Position numbers and translations under genes: made by a program. A stretch of 64,000 bases of DNA from Sporomusa sphaeroides DSM 2875 (GTDB lineage Bacteria; Bacillota; Negativicutes; Sporomusales; Sporomusaceae). The stretch's first letter is position 1; each line of letters opens with the position of its first letter. The DNA lies in assembly GCF_001941975.2 (NCBI RefSeq), contig NZ_CP146991.1, positions 42,501-106,500 of the forward strand. Direction: 5' to 3'. Under the pieces are notes generated by a model, which searched no databases, was not told the origin of the DNA, and saw nothing but the letters and a program-made list of their open reading frames with translations. This document shows positions 26,306-35,065 of this stretch, one piece after another.

Positions 26306-27187
26306 ATGAAAAAGTATGCGTTGATTTATAATCCCGTGTCCGGGGATGCCAGATTTAAATCCAGGCTGGATGAGGTAGTCGAATATCTGCAGGCAGCAGG
26401 CAGTCTGGTATTGCCCTTTCGCACCAGATACAAAGGCGATATCCGGCCATTTATCAACGAGATCAAGGGGTTTGCCACCGACGGCTTTATTGTAGCCGGT
26501 GGCGATGGCACGATGCATGAAGTGATTAATGCAATGCTGGCCGAAGACATTGATGTGCCGCTTGGCATAATTCCCAGCGGGACTTGCAATGATTTTGCCA
26601 CCCATCTGAATTTCGGCAAAGATTTGCCAGGATGCCTGCGCGCTGTTACCGGCGGTTTATGGCGTGCGGTGGATGTTGGCAGCGTCAATGGGGAATACTT
26701 TCTGAATGTGGCCAGTGCCGGGCTGTTGACTTCGGTTGCCCATAGTGTCGATGCTTCTCTTAAAAACACGCTTGGCCGGATGGCATACTACTTTAAAGGT
26801 CTGGGGGAGTTGCCCAGTTTTCGTTCGCTTCATGTCAGGATAACGGCTGACGGTCAGGTATTTGAGGACGATATTTTGTTGTTTCTGATTATGAATAGCG
26901 GCATGGTGGGAAGCTTTCCCACGCTGGCACCGGCAGCAAAAGTCGATGATGGCAAGCTGGATTTGTTGATTGTTAATAAATGCAGTATTCCGGACCTGAT
27001 GGGCCTGTTTATCAGTATTTTTTCCGGCAGGCATACCTCCAGCAGCCATATCCGGTATGTACAGGCGACAGACATTGTCATTGAATGTGATGAACCGGTA
27101 GAAAGCGACCTGGATGGCGAGCGGGGACCGCTATTGCCGCTGGCTATATCAACAGTTACCAATAAGTTAAAAGTTTTTCGGTTTTAA
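26306..27187 (+). CDS. Diacylglycerol/lipid kinase family protein (YegS/DgkB-like)
   Basis: A 293-residue lipid kinase. The nucleotide loop GGDGTMHEVINAM lies near residue 60, the PLGIIPSGTCNDFA segment near 90, and the C-terminal substrate domain ends DGERGPLLPLAIS. The ATG follows GGAGAGGTAAC. An open frame extends upstream over the end of the hydrolase gene but without family sequence. Acts at the cytoplasmic membrane on diacylglycerol or a related lipid; which one is not evident. Confidence 0.9.
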   Translation: MKKYALIYNPVSGDARFKSRLDEVVEYLQAAGSLVLPFRTRYKGDIRPFINEIKGFATDGFIVAGGDGTMHEVINAMLAEDIDVPLGIIPSGTCNDFATHLNFGKDLPGCLRAVTGGLWRAVDVGSVNGEYFLNVASAGLLTSVAHSVDASLKNTLGRMAYYFKGLGELPSFRSLHVRITADGQVFEDDILLFLIMNSGMVGSFPTLAPAAKVDDGKLDLLIVNKCSIPDLMGLFISIFSGRHTSSSHIRYVQATDIVIECDEPVESDLDGERGPLLPLAISTVTNKLKVFRF

Positions 27188-27202
27188 AAGGGGGACACGA
27201 GG

Positions 27203-27676
27203 ATGTATTCGACAACATTATGCCTGCCTGTTCAGGGAAAGCCGGCTGAGCGTATTTTGCTCGGAATGAAGAAGACAGGTTTTGGCTGTGGCAAATACAA
27301 TGGTTTTGGCGGCAAGATCGAGGACGGTGAAACGCCGGCGGCTGCCGCTGTGCGCGAGCTGGCTGAAGAATGCGGCCTTAAGGTACAGGAAAGCGATTTG
27401 GAAGACGTCGGGAAGCTGATGTTTTCTTTTCCTGATAAGCCTGAGCTTGAGCATGATGTGTATGTGTATATTGTCCGCAACTGGCAGGGGGAACCGGAGG
27501 AAACCACGGAAATGAAACCGGTATGGTTTGATGTGCCTGATATTCCGTATAAGGAAATGTGGGCCGATGACAGCTACTGGCTGCCGGCGGTGCTCAAGGG
27601 AAAAAAAGTTACCGGCAGCGTTGTTTTTTCCGAAGACCAGGAAGCGGTTGATTATATTAGCATCCGGACAGTATAA
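27203..27676 (+). CDS. Nudix hydrolase, MTH1-like 8-oxo-dGTP diphosphatase
   Basis: A 157-residue Nudix protein. The catalytic box GGKIEDGETPAAAAVRELAE plus ECGL (residues ~36-59) matches G-x5-E-x7-R-E-x2-E-E-x-G. The sequence before it (FGCGKYNGFGGK) and the later MKPVWFDVPDIPYKEMWADDSYWLP are typical of the mammalian MTH1/ bacterial MutT-like group that cleans oxidised purine nucleotides. GGGGGACACGAGG precedes the ATG. It ends the three-gene operon and is followed by a strong terminator. Confidence 0.9.
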   Translation: MYSTTLCLPVQGKPAERILLGMKKTGFGCGKYNGFGGKIEDGETPAAAAVRELAEECGLKVQESDLEDVGKLMFSFPDKPELEHDVYVYIVRNWQGEPEETTEMKPVWFDVPDIPYKEMWADDSYWLPAVLKGKKVTGSVVFSEDQEAVDYISIRTV

Positions 27677-27707
27677 AGGGACCACGCCAAACAAAAGACA
27701 AACTCTA

Positions 27708-27772
27708 GCGAACGCAACAGAAAAATGGCATCCTGCTGCAGGAGCCATTTTTCTGTTGCGTTCGCTTTTCTT
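27708..27772 (+). terminator. Very strong terminator after the Nudix gene
   Basis: A perfect 22-bp stem (outer arms GCGAACGCAACAG / CTGTTGCGTTCGC, inner AAAAATGGC / GCCATTTTT) with a 13-base loop, followed by TTTTCTT. It also bounds the citF remnant on the other strand. Confidence 0.9.
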
Positions 27773-27778
27773 ATAGTC

Positions 27779-28108
27779 TTATTCGGCCACCTGACTGACT
27801 ACATCAATCACAGTACCGTCACGGTATTCCACAACAGCCACAATGCGGTCGCCTGTTTTAACAGCCTGCGGCGTCCCGGCAATTTTTTCCGCCTCCTGCT
27901 TAAGCTCGTGAATATCTTTCACCGGCAGTCCCGCCGCCGTTACTTTCTCCCACAGGTCGCGGCGCGAAGGATATATTGTCACGCCACGCTCGGTAACGAG
28001 CACGTCGACCGTTTCACCGGGAGTTGTTGCCGTCAGCACATTGTCTTTGACAATAGGCAACCGTCCCCACAGCAAATTGGCCACAATTAACGTCAAAAGG
28101 CTTGACAA
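27779..28108 (-). pseudogene. Citrate lyase alpha subunit (citF) C-terminal remnant
   Basis: The encoded 109 residues match the end of CitF: LPIVKDNVLTATTPGETV, DVLVTERGVTIYPSRRDL, a helix, and the closing VAVVEYRDGTVIDVVSQV. Intact CitF is about 510 residues, so roughly the last fifth remains; the first ~8 residues do not clearly belong. No citD, citE, citC or other part of citF is present upstream. It lies head-to-head with oadG-oadB. I take it as a decayed gene rather than a working small protein, because this segment alone lacks the CoA-transferase core. Confidence 0.75.
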
Positions 28109-28157
28109 TAAATGGTTCTTTGTTTATTATGAATTTATAGGAAAATATGTCTAATTT

Positions 28158-28195
28158 GGGAGAAGCCTGTCATCACGGTTTCTCCCGTTATTTTA
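28158..28195 (+). other. Hairpin in the spacer before oadG
   Basis: GGGAGAA-GCC and GG-TTTCTCCC pair around a nine-base loop, then a T-rich stretch (GTTATTTTATCTT). It may terminate stray rightward transcripts or be a leader element; the rest of the 256-base spacer shows only an AAAAGGAGG-like tract at ~28291. Confidence 0.45.
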
Positions 28196-28364
28196 TCTTG
28201 ATAGAAAGTATAACTTTTGCCTGGATAAGGGCAACATCGGCTTCCGCTGTCGCCACAGGCTCGGCGCAAGCCGTATTTTCTTTATCTTAGAAAAGGAGGT
28301 AAAATCCGATACTGTAAATTACGGGGAATAATATTGTGATACGCCGTAGAAATGGGGTGAAAAA

Positions 28365-28724
28365 ATGGAACAACCGGTTACAACTAATCCGTTAATGATT
28401 TCACTCATAAACTTGTTAGTAGTTTTTGCTGTTTTGTATGCTTTAATCTGGGTCATTAAATTTATCCGAATTATTGACCCGACACGTGAAAAAAATGTAG
28501 CTGAAACTAAAAAATTTCTTGTAAGTGTTCCTGCAACTGTTCCGGAACCGGAATATGCTGATGCTAGTCAAGATAAGTTTGAAATAGTGGCTGTTATTAG
28601 TGCTGCCATAGCTGCCTATGGTTATAGCCCTGAGCAAATTGTATCAATTCGCCCGGCAGGAGGCAAAGCCTGGTTTCAAGCCGCCCGCCTGGAAGGTGTA
28701 TCTGCCAAAAATCAATCGTTTTAG
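28365..28724 (+). CDS. oadG: Sodium-pump decarboxylase gamma subunit (OadG-like)
   Basis: A 119-residue protein with one N-terminal membrane helix (residues ~10-32) and a soluble tail. The C-terminal EIVAVISAAIAAYGYSPEQIVSIRP is the segment usually seen in OadG/MmdD-type subunits, which hold the membrane complex together. It is followed 46 bases later by the beta subunit. No alpha (carboxyltransferase) or biotin-carrier gene is in the window. Confidence 0.85.
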   Translation: MEQPVTTNPLMISLINLLVVFAVLYALIWVIKFIRIIDPTREKNVAETKKFLVSVPATVPEPEYADASQDKFEIVAVISAAIAAYGYSPEQIVSIRPAGGKAWFQAARLEGVSAKNQSF

Positions 28725-28770
28725 GCTGCAAAAACTCTATTGAAGTATTCAAAAAAGGAGGAAAAAGATA

Positions 28771-29892
28771 ATGGATGCACTTGCTGTTGCGCTTCAAGCT
28801 GTTTGGTCAGATAGTGGATTCGCAGCTTTTACTGTTGGTAATGGCATTATGATAATCGTTGGAATAATCCTGTTATATCTGGCTTTTGCCAAAGGTTTTG
28901 AACCGCTTTTGCTGGCTCCGATTGCTTTTGGCTGTATTCTTGCCAATTTCCCCAAAACTGGGTTTGAAGAAGAACCCGGCTTGATGCAGGCCATCTTATA
29001 TGGTATTCATTACGAGATATTCCCGCCGTTGATTTTCCTTGGGGTTGGTGCTATGACTGACTTTGGCCCCTTGATTGCCAACCCGTCCACACTGCTTTTA
29101 GGTGCGGCCGCTCAGATCGGTGTATTTGTATCGCTTATGGGTGCTATGACTCTCGGCTTTAGTGTCCAGGAAGCTGCCGCCATCGGAATAATTGGCGGTG
29201 CCGACGGCCCGACGGCAATTTATCTCACCATTAAGCTGGCGCCGCATTTGCTGGGTGCCATTGCAGTTGCGGCGTATTCTTATATGTCGCTGGTGCCATT
29301 GATTCAGCCGCCAATCATGAAGGCATTAACAACTCAAAAAGAGCGTGAAATAGTGATGGATCAAATGCGCCCTGTCACTAAGTTTGAAAAACTGGCTTTC
29401 CCGGTAGCGGTTACTATTGTTATCAGCCTGCTGTTGCCGCCTATTGCTTCCCTTATGGGCATGCTGATGCTGGGGAATTTACTCCGTGAATCTGGTGTTA
29501 CTGATCGTCTTTCCGATACTGCGCAAAATGCACTCATCAATACAGTCACTATCTTTTTGGCTACCGGTACAGGCCTCACTATGAAAGCGGAAAACTTTCT
29601 CACATACCAGACTATTCTTATTATCTGTTTAGGGCTGGTTGCCTTTGCCGGTGGTACAGCCGGCGGAGTTCTTTTCGGTAAAATCATGTGCTATGCAACC
29701 GGCGGTAAAGTCAATCCGCTGATTGGGTCAGCCGGCGTTTCAGCCGTACCCATGGCGGCTCGTGTAAGTCAGATTGTCGGACAAAAGGCAAACCCATCCA
29801 ATTATTTACTAATGCATGCTATGGGGCCTAATGTAGCCGGTGTAATAGGTACGGCTGTTGCTGCCGGTACTATGCTGGCAATGCTAAAGTAG
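28771..29892 (+). CDS. oadB: Sodium-pump decarboxylase beta subunit (OadB-like)
   Basis: The 373-residue membrane subunit that couples decarboxylation of the carboxy-biotin to sodium export. Hallmarks are [15 protein letters not shown], the [19 protein letters not shown] segment with the functional aspartate, [14 protein letters not shown] and [14 protein letters not shown] near the end, and the closing [23 protein letters not shown] precedes the ATG. Beta subunits for oxaloacetate, malonate and methylmalonyl-CoA are much alike; the citF remnant next door favours oxaloacetate, but this is context only. Confidence 0.9.
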   Translation: MDALAVALQAVWSDSGFAAFTVGNGIMIIVGIILLYLAFAKGFEPLLLAPIAFGCILANFPKTGFEEEPGLMQAILYGIHYEIFPPLIFLGVGAMTDFGPLIANPSTLLLGAAAQIGVFVSLMGAMTLGFSVQEAAAIGIIGGADGPTAIYLTIKLAPHLLGAIAVAAYSYMSLVPLIQPPIMKALTTQKEREIVMDQMRPVTKFEKLAFPVAVTIVISLLLPPIASLMGMLMLGNLLRESGVTDRLSDTAQNALINTVTIFLATGTGLTMKAENFLTYQTILIICLGLVAFAGGTAGGVLFGKIMCYATGGKVNPLIGSAGVSAVPMAARVSQIVGQKANPSNYLLMHAMGPNVAGVIGTAVAAGTMLAMLK

Positions 29893-29982
29893 ATTCCCCT
29901 TCATCCTGCTTGCAGGCCATAATGAGGGGTACGAGTATGTATATAGACTACACCGGCAATTGTTGTCAATCGCAAAAAGCCA

Positions 29983-30011
29983 TTGACAGCTACCTTACCT
30001 TTTGCTATACT
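29983..30011 (+). promoter_or_regulatory. Sigma-A promoter of the first T-box operon
   Basis: TTGACA at 29983 and TATACT at 30006 are separated by 17 bases. Transcription would begin just before the T-box stem I. Confidence 0.85.
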
Positions 30012-30017
30012 TTGCTC

Positions 30018-30338
30018 AATGACATATGGTTTTACATCGATGACCAGGAAGAGTACACATGGCTAGAGAGCCACAGCGAGCCAACGGCAGTGGGAGTTTG
30101 GCGCCGCTCAGCATGTCGAATGGACCTGGGAGATACAGTCCGAGCCGGTTACCGGGGTAGGCGCTGTCGGGATTCTTCCGCCGTTACCAGGAAGCGGGTA
30201 TCGGGCTTATTGTCCTGTACTTAGATTGAGCCGGGCCGGAGAAATCTGGTCAACTGGGGTGGCACCGCGGGTTATAGTACCCCGTCCCTTGGAGCATGCA
30301 GTTCTGCATGTTTCAAGGGACGGGGTTTTGTGTTTTTT
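30018..30338 (+). promoter_or_regulatory. T-box leader with tryptophan (UGG) specifier, copy 1
   Basis: Stem I opens with GACCAGGAAGAGTA and closes with CCTGGGAG; just before the closing arm is GAA-TGG-AC, placing the specifier UGG (tryptophan) at 30121-30123. The T-box GGGTGGCACCGCGGGT is at 30257-30272. The competing terminator pairs ACCCCGTCCCTTG with CAAGGGACGGGG and ends in a T-rich run (30279-30338). Uncharged tRNA-Trp would prevent termination. The downstream gene is a TrpP-like transporter subunit, in agreement with the codon. The same design recurs at 45947. Confidence 0.9.
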
Positions 30339-30366
30339 AGGGCAGATAATAAAAGGAGGAGTTTAC

Positions 30367-30933
30367 GTGAACACCAAACAGCAACAACAAGAATTAGTTA
30401 CCATTAAAACCGGGCAAGAGGGCCGTTTCCGCTGGGTGGCAGTCACGGCGCTGCTTCTGGCGATAGGTGCTATTTTGAAAATAGTTACTCCGGCTGTTGG
30501 CGGCATTACGCCCAATTGGCTGATTGCGATGTATTGTATTGCCATCAATCTGACCCGGGTAAATGTGAAACAGGCTGCAGGCATTGGTTTGGTGACAGGG
30601 GCCATTTCGATACCTATCTCCAAGGCTGCCCTGCCCTACGCTAATTTTGCCAGTGAGCCGGTGGGTGCTGTGGTGTGCGCATTGCTGGTCCATACATCAT
30701 TTAGTCTGAAGCTGGGCGGTGTCAACCTGCGGCCGGCGATAACGGCAGGTATCAGCACCGTGGCCAGCGGTTTTACCTTTATCAGCATACTGAAAGTAGT
30801 GCTGGCCTTGCCGATGGCTGTTTATCTTTATGGCATGATGCCTGTAGTGCTGATGGCTGCCGGCATTAATATGGTCATAACCCAACTGCTGTATTTCCCG
30901 GCGAAAAGATTGTTTGGCGGTAAGGAGGATTAG
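30367..30933 (+). CDS. trpP: ECF transporter S component, TrpP-like (tryptophan)
   Basis: The substrate-binding membrane subunit of an ECF-type importer, 188 residues, with about six hydrophobic segments. Its N-terminal GRFRWVAVTALLLAIGAILKI and the GITPNWLIAMYCIAI segment are typical of TrpP proteins. The GTG at 30367 follows AAGGAGGAG and aligns with the start of the paralogue at 46400. The tryptophan T-box upstream gives strong support for tryptophan as cargo. The next three genes encode its energising module. Confidence 0.85.
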   Translation: MNTKQQQQELVTIKTGQEGRFRWVAVTALLLAIGAILKIVTPAVGGITPNWLIAMYCIAINLTRVNVKQAAGIGLVTGAISIPISKAALPYANFASEPVGAVVCALLVHTSFSLKLGGVNLRPAITAGISTVASGFTFISILKVVLALPMAVYLYGMMPVVLMAAGINMVITQLLYFPAKRLFGGKED

Positions 30934-30936
30934 CCA

Positions 30937-31800
30937 ATGACAGCTGTCGAATTTCAACATTTTTCTTATGCGTATCCTGGCAGTGATCTGGTACTTAATG
31001 ATATACATGTAACCATCCCCCGGGGATCGTTTAGTGTGATTACCGGCCCCAGCGGCGCCGGCAAAACCAGTTTGGCGCTGGCTGTTGCCGGTGTTGTGCC
31101 CCATTATTTTGGCGGTCGCCGGGGTGGGCATGTGCAGGTAGGTGGTATTAACGCCTCCCACAGCAGTATGGGCGAGCTGGCAGAACAGGTGGGGACCGTG
31201 CTGGCAGACTATGAGAGTCAGCTTGTGGCCCTGACGGTTGCGGAGGAAGTGGCGTTTGGTCTGGAAACTTCGGGCTGCAGCCGCAGCCAAATTACCGAGC
31301 GGGTTAGTCAGGCGCTGGCCATGGTGGGGCTGGCCGGGCTGGAGGAGCGGGAAGTAGCCGGTTTATCCGGCGGGCAGAAACAACGGCTGGCGATTGCTGC
31401 CGTGCTTGTTTTGTCACCCGATATTCTGGTGCTTGATGAACCGGCTTCGGCGCTTGATCCTGAAGGCGCTGCCGGTATTTACGAACTGCTGCATGAGCTT
31501 AATGTCCAGGGGAAAACCGTGATTGTCGTTGAACACCAGCTGGCGCGGGTTTTGCCTTATGCCAGTCAGATTATTGTTTTACAGGACGGCCAGATGAAAT
31601 TTGCCGGCGATGTAGCCGAAACACTTACCTTTATGTGGCAGCAGCCTGAGCTTAAGCAAGGTGTGCCGACATTATGGAGCATTAAGCTGGCAATAGAGGA
31701 AGCGACAGGCATCCGGCTTGGTACCTGGAAAAGTGAAAGTCAGGCAGCAGAAGAACTAAATCGATTGACCTGTAAAGAGGGAGTGGCCAAAAGTGCCTGA
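30937..31800 (+). CDS. ECF transporter ATPase subunit EcfA1-like
   Basis: A 287-residue ATPase: Walker A GPSGAGKTS (~34-42), Q-loop region near LADYESQLVAL, signature LSGGQKQRLA (~143) and Walker B ILVLDEPASALDP (~163), followed by the His-loop VVEHQLARV. Only three bases separate it from trpP, and it overlaps the next ATPase gene. Together they form the dimer that drives uptake. The C-terminal ~50 residues are less typical. Confidence 0.93.
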   Translation: MTAVEFQHFSYAYPGSDLVLNDIHVTIPRGSFSVITGPSGAGKTSLALAVAGVVPHYFGGRRGGHVQVGGINASHSSMGELAEQVGTVLADYESQLVALTVAEEVAFGLETSGCSRSQITERVSQALAMVGLAGLEEREVAGLSGGQKQRLAIAAVLVLSPDILVLDEPASALDPEGAAGIYELLHELNVQGKTVIVVEHQLARVLPYASQIIVLQDGQMKFAGDVAETLTFMWQQPELKQGVPTLWSIKLAIEEATGIRLGTWKSESQAAEELNRLTCKEGVAKSA

Positions 31801-32626
31801 AATTCTTTTAGATATTAATAATATTGTTTTTGACTACAACAAGGGCGGGCGGGCGCTGGATGGCGTGGACTTTGCCGTGGCAAGCGGTGAATTTGTGGCG
31901 TTAGCCGGCCGCAACGGCAGTGGTAAAACTACGCTGACCCGTTTAGCTATGGCGTTATTGAAACCCACCAGCGGCAGTATTACGCTTCAGGGGAAGAATA
32001 CCTCAGCGATGACACCGGCCGACATGGCTCACAGCATTGGTTATGTGTTCCAGAACCCTGACAGGCAGATTTTCCGGGATACGGTTGCCAAAGAGGTGGC
32101 TTACGGGCCTGAGCAGTTGAAGTTTACCCCGGAAGCTGTTAATGAGGCTGTGTCCAAGGCGCTTAGCATGACCGGACTGACGGAGGCGGCAGACAGTTTT
32201 CCCAGAACACTTAGCCGGGGACAAAAGCAGAAGGTAGCCATTGCTTCGGCCATTGCTATGCAGCCCAAGATGTTGATTCTGGATGAGCCGACCAGCGGAC
32301 AGGACCCCTGGGAAGCGCAAAATCTGATGGAACTGTTGGTGGGCCTGAATAAACAAGGCATTACCATTATTTTAGTTACCCATGACATGGAGCTTATTGC
32401 GGAGTATACTACCAGGGCGGTCGTGCTTGACAAAGGCTGCAAAGTGTTTGACGGTACGCCGGCGGCGTTGTTTGACGGCAGTCAGGATATCGCCAGGTGG
32501 GGCCTTATACCCCCGGCTGCCGTGGCTCTCAGCCAGCAGCTTAACGGGATTAACAGCACAGATGCCGCAGAACTGACCGGGTTGGTCAGTCGTGCGATAA
32601 ACCAGAGGAGGGAAAACCATGCCTAG
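31793..32626 (+). CDS. ECF transporter ATPase subunit EcfA2-like
   Basis: A 277-residue ATPase with Walker A GRNGSGKTT, the Q-loop GYVFQNPDRQIF, and Walker B MLILDEPTSGQDPWE, then VTHDMELIAEYTTRAVVLDKG. The signature reads LSRGQKQ instead of LSGGQ, an asymmetric change often tolerated in one half of ABC dimers. It starts at GTG and overlaps both neighbours by eight bases, indicating tight co-translation. Confidence 0.92.
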   Translation: MPEILLDINNIVFDYNKGGRALDGVDFAVASGEFVALAGRNGSGKTTLTRLAMALLKPTSGSITLQGKNTSAMTPADMAHSIGYVFQNPDRQIFRDTVAKEVAYGPEQLKFTPEAVNEAVSKALSMTGLTEAADSFPRTLSRGQKQKVAIASAIAMQPKMLILDEPTSGQDPWEAQNLMELLVGLNKQGITIILVTHDMELIAEYTTRAVVLDKGCKVFDGTPAALFDGSQDIARWGLIPPAAVALSQQLNGINSTDAAELTGLVSRAINQRRENHA

Positions 32627-33290
32627 ACTTGCACCGCTCACTAAACTTATTTTGACTGCTGCGGTTTCGATATGGGCTTTGCTGCTTCCCACCTTGACCG
32701 GGCAAGCCATTTTGGTTGGCGGCGAACTCTTGCTGCTGGCGCTGTACCGTCCGTCAGCCAAGCATTGTAAGGCAGTTGCCGGTTTAACGGTATTTGCCGT
32801 AATGCTGGCAGCTTTGCAATACGTGTTTGGCAGTACACTGGAATTTTCGCTGATGACTGGTCTTAAAATGTTTGCTATGTCCAGTATTTTTGTGTTCTTA
32901 TTGGCTACAACCAGGTTGCAGGACCTGACAGCGGCGCTGGTCAGCCAATGCCGGATACCGTATGAATATGCTTTTATGTTTACTTCGGCGCTCCGGTTTG
33001 TTCCGGATTTTCTTGAGGAAAGTCAGATTGTCCGGGAAGCGCAGGCCTGCCGGGGCTATGTTTTTCGCGGCAGTCCGCTAAAACGCCTGAAAGACTATGT
33101 TGCCATTGTTGAACCCTTGGTGCTCCGGGCAGTATCGCGTTCGGAAACTATGGCGATGAGTCTTGAGCTCAGAGGATTTGGCCGTCAGGGGCGGCGTCAA
33201 TTTACCGCTGACGTAGCGCTGGGCAGTCTTGATTATACTGCTTTGCTGCTGATGCTGGCGCTGACCATCGGGTTGGCGATTGTGCGATAG
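32619..33290 (+). CDS. ECF transporter transmembrane subunit EcfT
   Basis: The 223-residue coupling subunit, with about four to five membrane helices. The cytoplasmic helices that grip the ATPases are seen as ESQIVREAQACRGY (~128) and SRSETMAMSLELRGFG (~170); the family's A-R-G motifs appear here as ACRGY and ELRGF. It ends the four-gene tryptophan ECF unit. Having all four parts in one operon makes this a dedicated (group I) transporter. Confidence 0.9.
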   Translation: MPRLAPLTKLILTAAVSIWALLLPTLTGQAILVGGELLLLALYRPSAKHCKAVAGLTVFAVMLAALQYVFGSTLEFSLMTGLKMFAMSSIFVFLLATTRLQDLTAALVSQCRIPYEYAFMFTSALRFVPDFLEESQIVREAQACRGYVFRGSPLKRLKDYVAIVEPLVLRAVSRSETMAMSLELRGFGRQGRRQFTADVALGSLDYTALLLMLALTIGLAIVR

Positions 33291-33495
33291 TTAGCGGGGA
33301 GCCTTTGTTGCTGCCAGTGGGGAAAAGCCCGGTGGCGGCAATTATTTTTTTTACAGAAAAATGCAGGAAAAGTATTTTTATGGCAGAATATACTATCTGT
33401 AGCAGCAACAACTGTTACTGCTTGCATGGCTCTTACTATTTTGGGGAACAATTCTTAAATGCCAAATTATTCAAACCAGAGAGGAGTTTCACAGC

Positions 33496-34728
33496 ATGGC
33501 CTTCATAAACGACAATTATCTTAAATTGCCTGGGAGTTATTTGTTTGCTGAAATAGCAAGGCGTGTATCCAAATTCAAGGAAGATCATCCTGCTGCCGAC
33601 ATTATCAGACTGGGTATCGGTGATGTAACCAGACCTTTGCCTGAGGCAGTCATCAAGGGGCTGCATACTGCTGTTGACGAAATGGCTGACGCCCGGACCT
33701 TCCGCGGCTATGGCCCTGAGCAAGGTTACGCTTTTCTTATTGAGAAAATTATTGCTACCGATTATGCACCGCTGGGTGTGACGCTGGATGTTGACGAAAT
33801 ATTTGTCAGCGATGGCTCCAAAAGTGATGTCGGCAATATTCAGGAAATTTTCGGTGTGGATAACGTGGTGGCTATTACCGACCCGGTGTATCCGGTGTAT
33901 CTGGATACCAATGTTATGGCCGGGCGTACCGGCGAACTGGCCGGCGGTAAATTTGCCGGTGTTACCTATTTGACTTGCAATGCCGAAAACAACTTTACCC
34001 CGGAACTGCCTGAGGAGCGGGCGGACATCATTTACCTGTGCTTTCCTAATAATCCGACAGGCACTACCTTGCCGAAGGAAGAACTGAAAAAATGGGTAGA
34101 CTATGCCAAAGCCAATGGTTCTGTCATTCTCTATGATGCCGCCTATGAAGCCTACATTCAGGAACCGGGCATTCCCCACAGCATCTACGAGATTGAAGGG
34201 GCGAAAGAAGTAGCCATTGAATTTCGGACTTTCTCCAAAAATGCCGGTTTTACCGGTACCCGCTGCGCCTTTACCGTAGTACCCAAAACGGTTATGGCGG
34301 CAACGAAAGACGGCGGCCAATACCCTTTGAACAAGCTGTGGAACCGCCGCCAAACCACTAAGTTTAATGGTGTGCCGTATATTATCCAGCGCGGTGCCGA
34401 AGCGGTATATACGCCGGAAGGCCAGCGGCAGATCAAAGAACTGATTGACTACTATATGGTGAATGCCAAGACTATCCGTGAAGGCTTGCAAAGCATTGGC
34501 CTGGATGTGTTCGGCGGGGTAAACGCGCCTTATATTTGGCTTAAGACCCCTAAAGGCTATGATTCCTGGTCGTTTTTCGACAAACTCTTAACCGAAGTCA
34601 ACATTGTCGGCACACCGGGCGCCGGTTTCGGCCCGGCCGGCGAAGGCTATTTCCGCCTTACGGCGTTTGGCAGCCAGGAAAGCACACAGGAAGCCATTGA
34701 CCGGATTAAGACCAAATTAAGTTTATAA
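33496..34728 (+). CDS. dapL: LL-diaminopimelate aminotransferase (DapL)
   Basis: Converts tetrahydrodipicolinate directly into LL-diaminopimelate, for lysine and peptidoglycan. The 410-residue protein begins with the DapL opening [21 protein letters not shown] and [12 protein letters not shown], has [27 protein letters not shown], the PLP lysine in [14 protein letters not shown], and a C-terminal [24 protein letters not shown] precedes the ATG. It stands alone between the ECF unit and a terminator. Confidence 0.96.
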   Translation: MAFINDNYLKLPGSYLFAEIARRVSKFKEDHPAADIIRLGIGDVTRPLPEAVIKGLHTAVDEMADARTFRGYGPEQGYAFLIEKIIATDYAPLGVTLDVDEIFVSDGSKSDVGNIQEIFGVDNVVAITDPVYPVYLDTNVMAGRTGELAGGKFAGVTYLTCNAENNFTPELPEERADIIYLCFPNNPTGTTLPKEELKKWVDYAKANGSVILYDAAYEAYIQEPGIPHSIYEIEGAKEVAIEFRTFSKNAGFTGTRCAFTVVPKTVMAATKDGGQYPLNKLWNRRQTTKFNGVPYIIQRGAEAVYTPEGQRQIKELIDYYMVNAKTIREGLQSIGLDVFGGVNAPYIWLKTPKGYDSWSFFDKLLTEVNIVGTPGAGFGPAGEGYFRLTAFGSQESTQEAIDRIKTKLSL

Positions 34729-34741
34729 TCAACTTTACCTG

Positions 34742-34783
34742 TAACAGAGATTGCGGCAATAGTGCTTGCAATCTCTGTTTTTA
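34742..34783 (+). terminator. Terminator after dapL
   Basis: AACAGAGATTGC and GCAATCTCTGTT make a 12-bp stem followed by a T-run. Confidence 0.9.
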
Positions 34784-34802
34784 GGTTTGCCGGAGATTAT
34801 AG

Positions 34803-34906
34803 CATCACGGCGGTACAAGGCCCGGCGCAGGCGGCCGTCACAGAATACTGCGACGCCGGCGCTTAACCTCCGCTTATGCATGACGGCCGCCTGCGCCTCA
34901 GTGATG
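34803..34906. repeat. Long inverted repeat with a perfect 17-bp stem
   Basis: GGCGCAGGCGGCCGTCA (34824-34840) has its exact reverse complement at 34881-34897, and a second outer pair CATCAC/GTGATG at 34803 and 34901 brackets it. The 40-base loop contains GCCGGCGC. No T-run follows. The 337-base spacer between dapL and the AsmA-like gene holds this and no gene. It may be a mobile palindromic element or a structured RNA. Confidence 0.75.
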
Positions 34907-35065
34907 TTACCTGTTGACAGAACTAGGAAGCAGTTGTCTGCGCTTGCTTAACAGGAAAAAGGCGGTGCAGGGGAGAATGATATATACATACTGTGTTTCA
35001 AAACAGGTCCGGATGCAGCCTGGCGGCGGCAGCCGGCAACCATTTTAGAGATACCGGAGGCGTGA

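Noticed and set aside
29910-30366. Short frames within the leader and an upstream extension of trpP
   Set aside because: These bases form the T-box stems and terminator; the TrpP sequence begins at the GTG at 30367.
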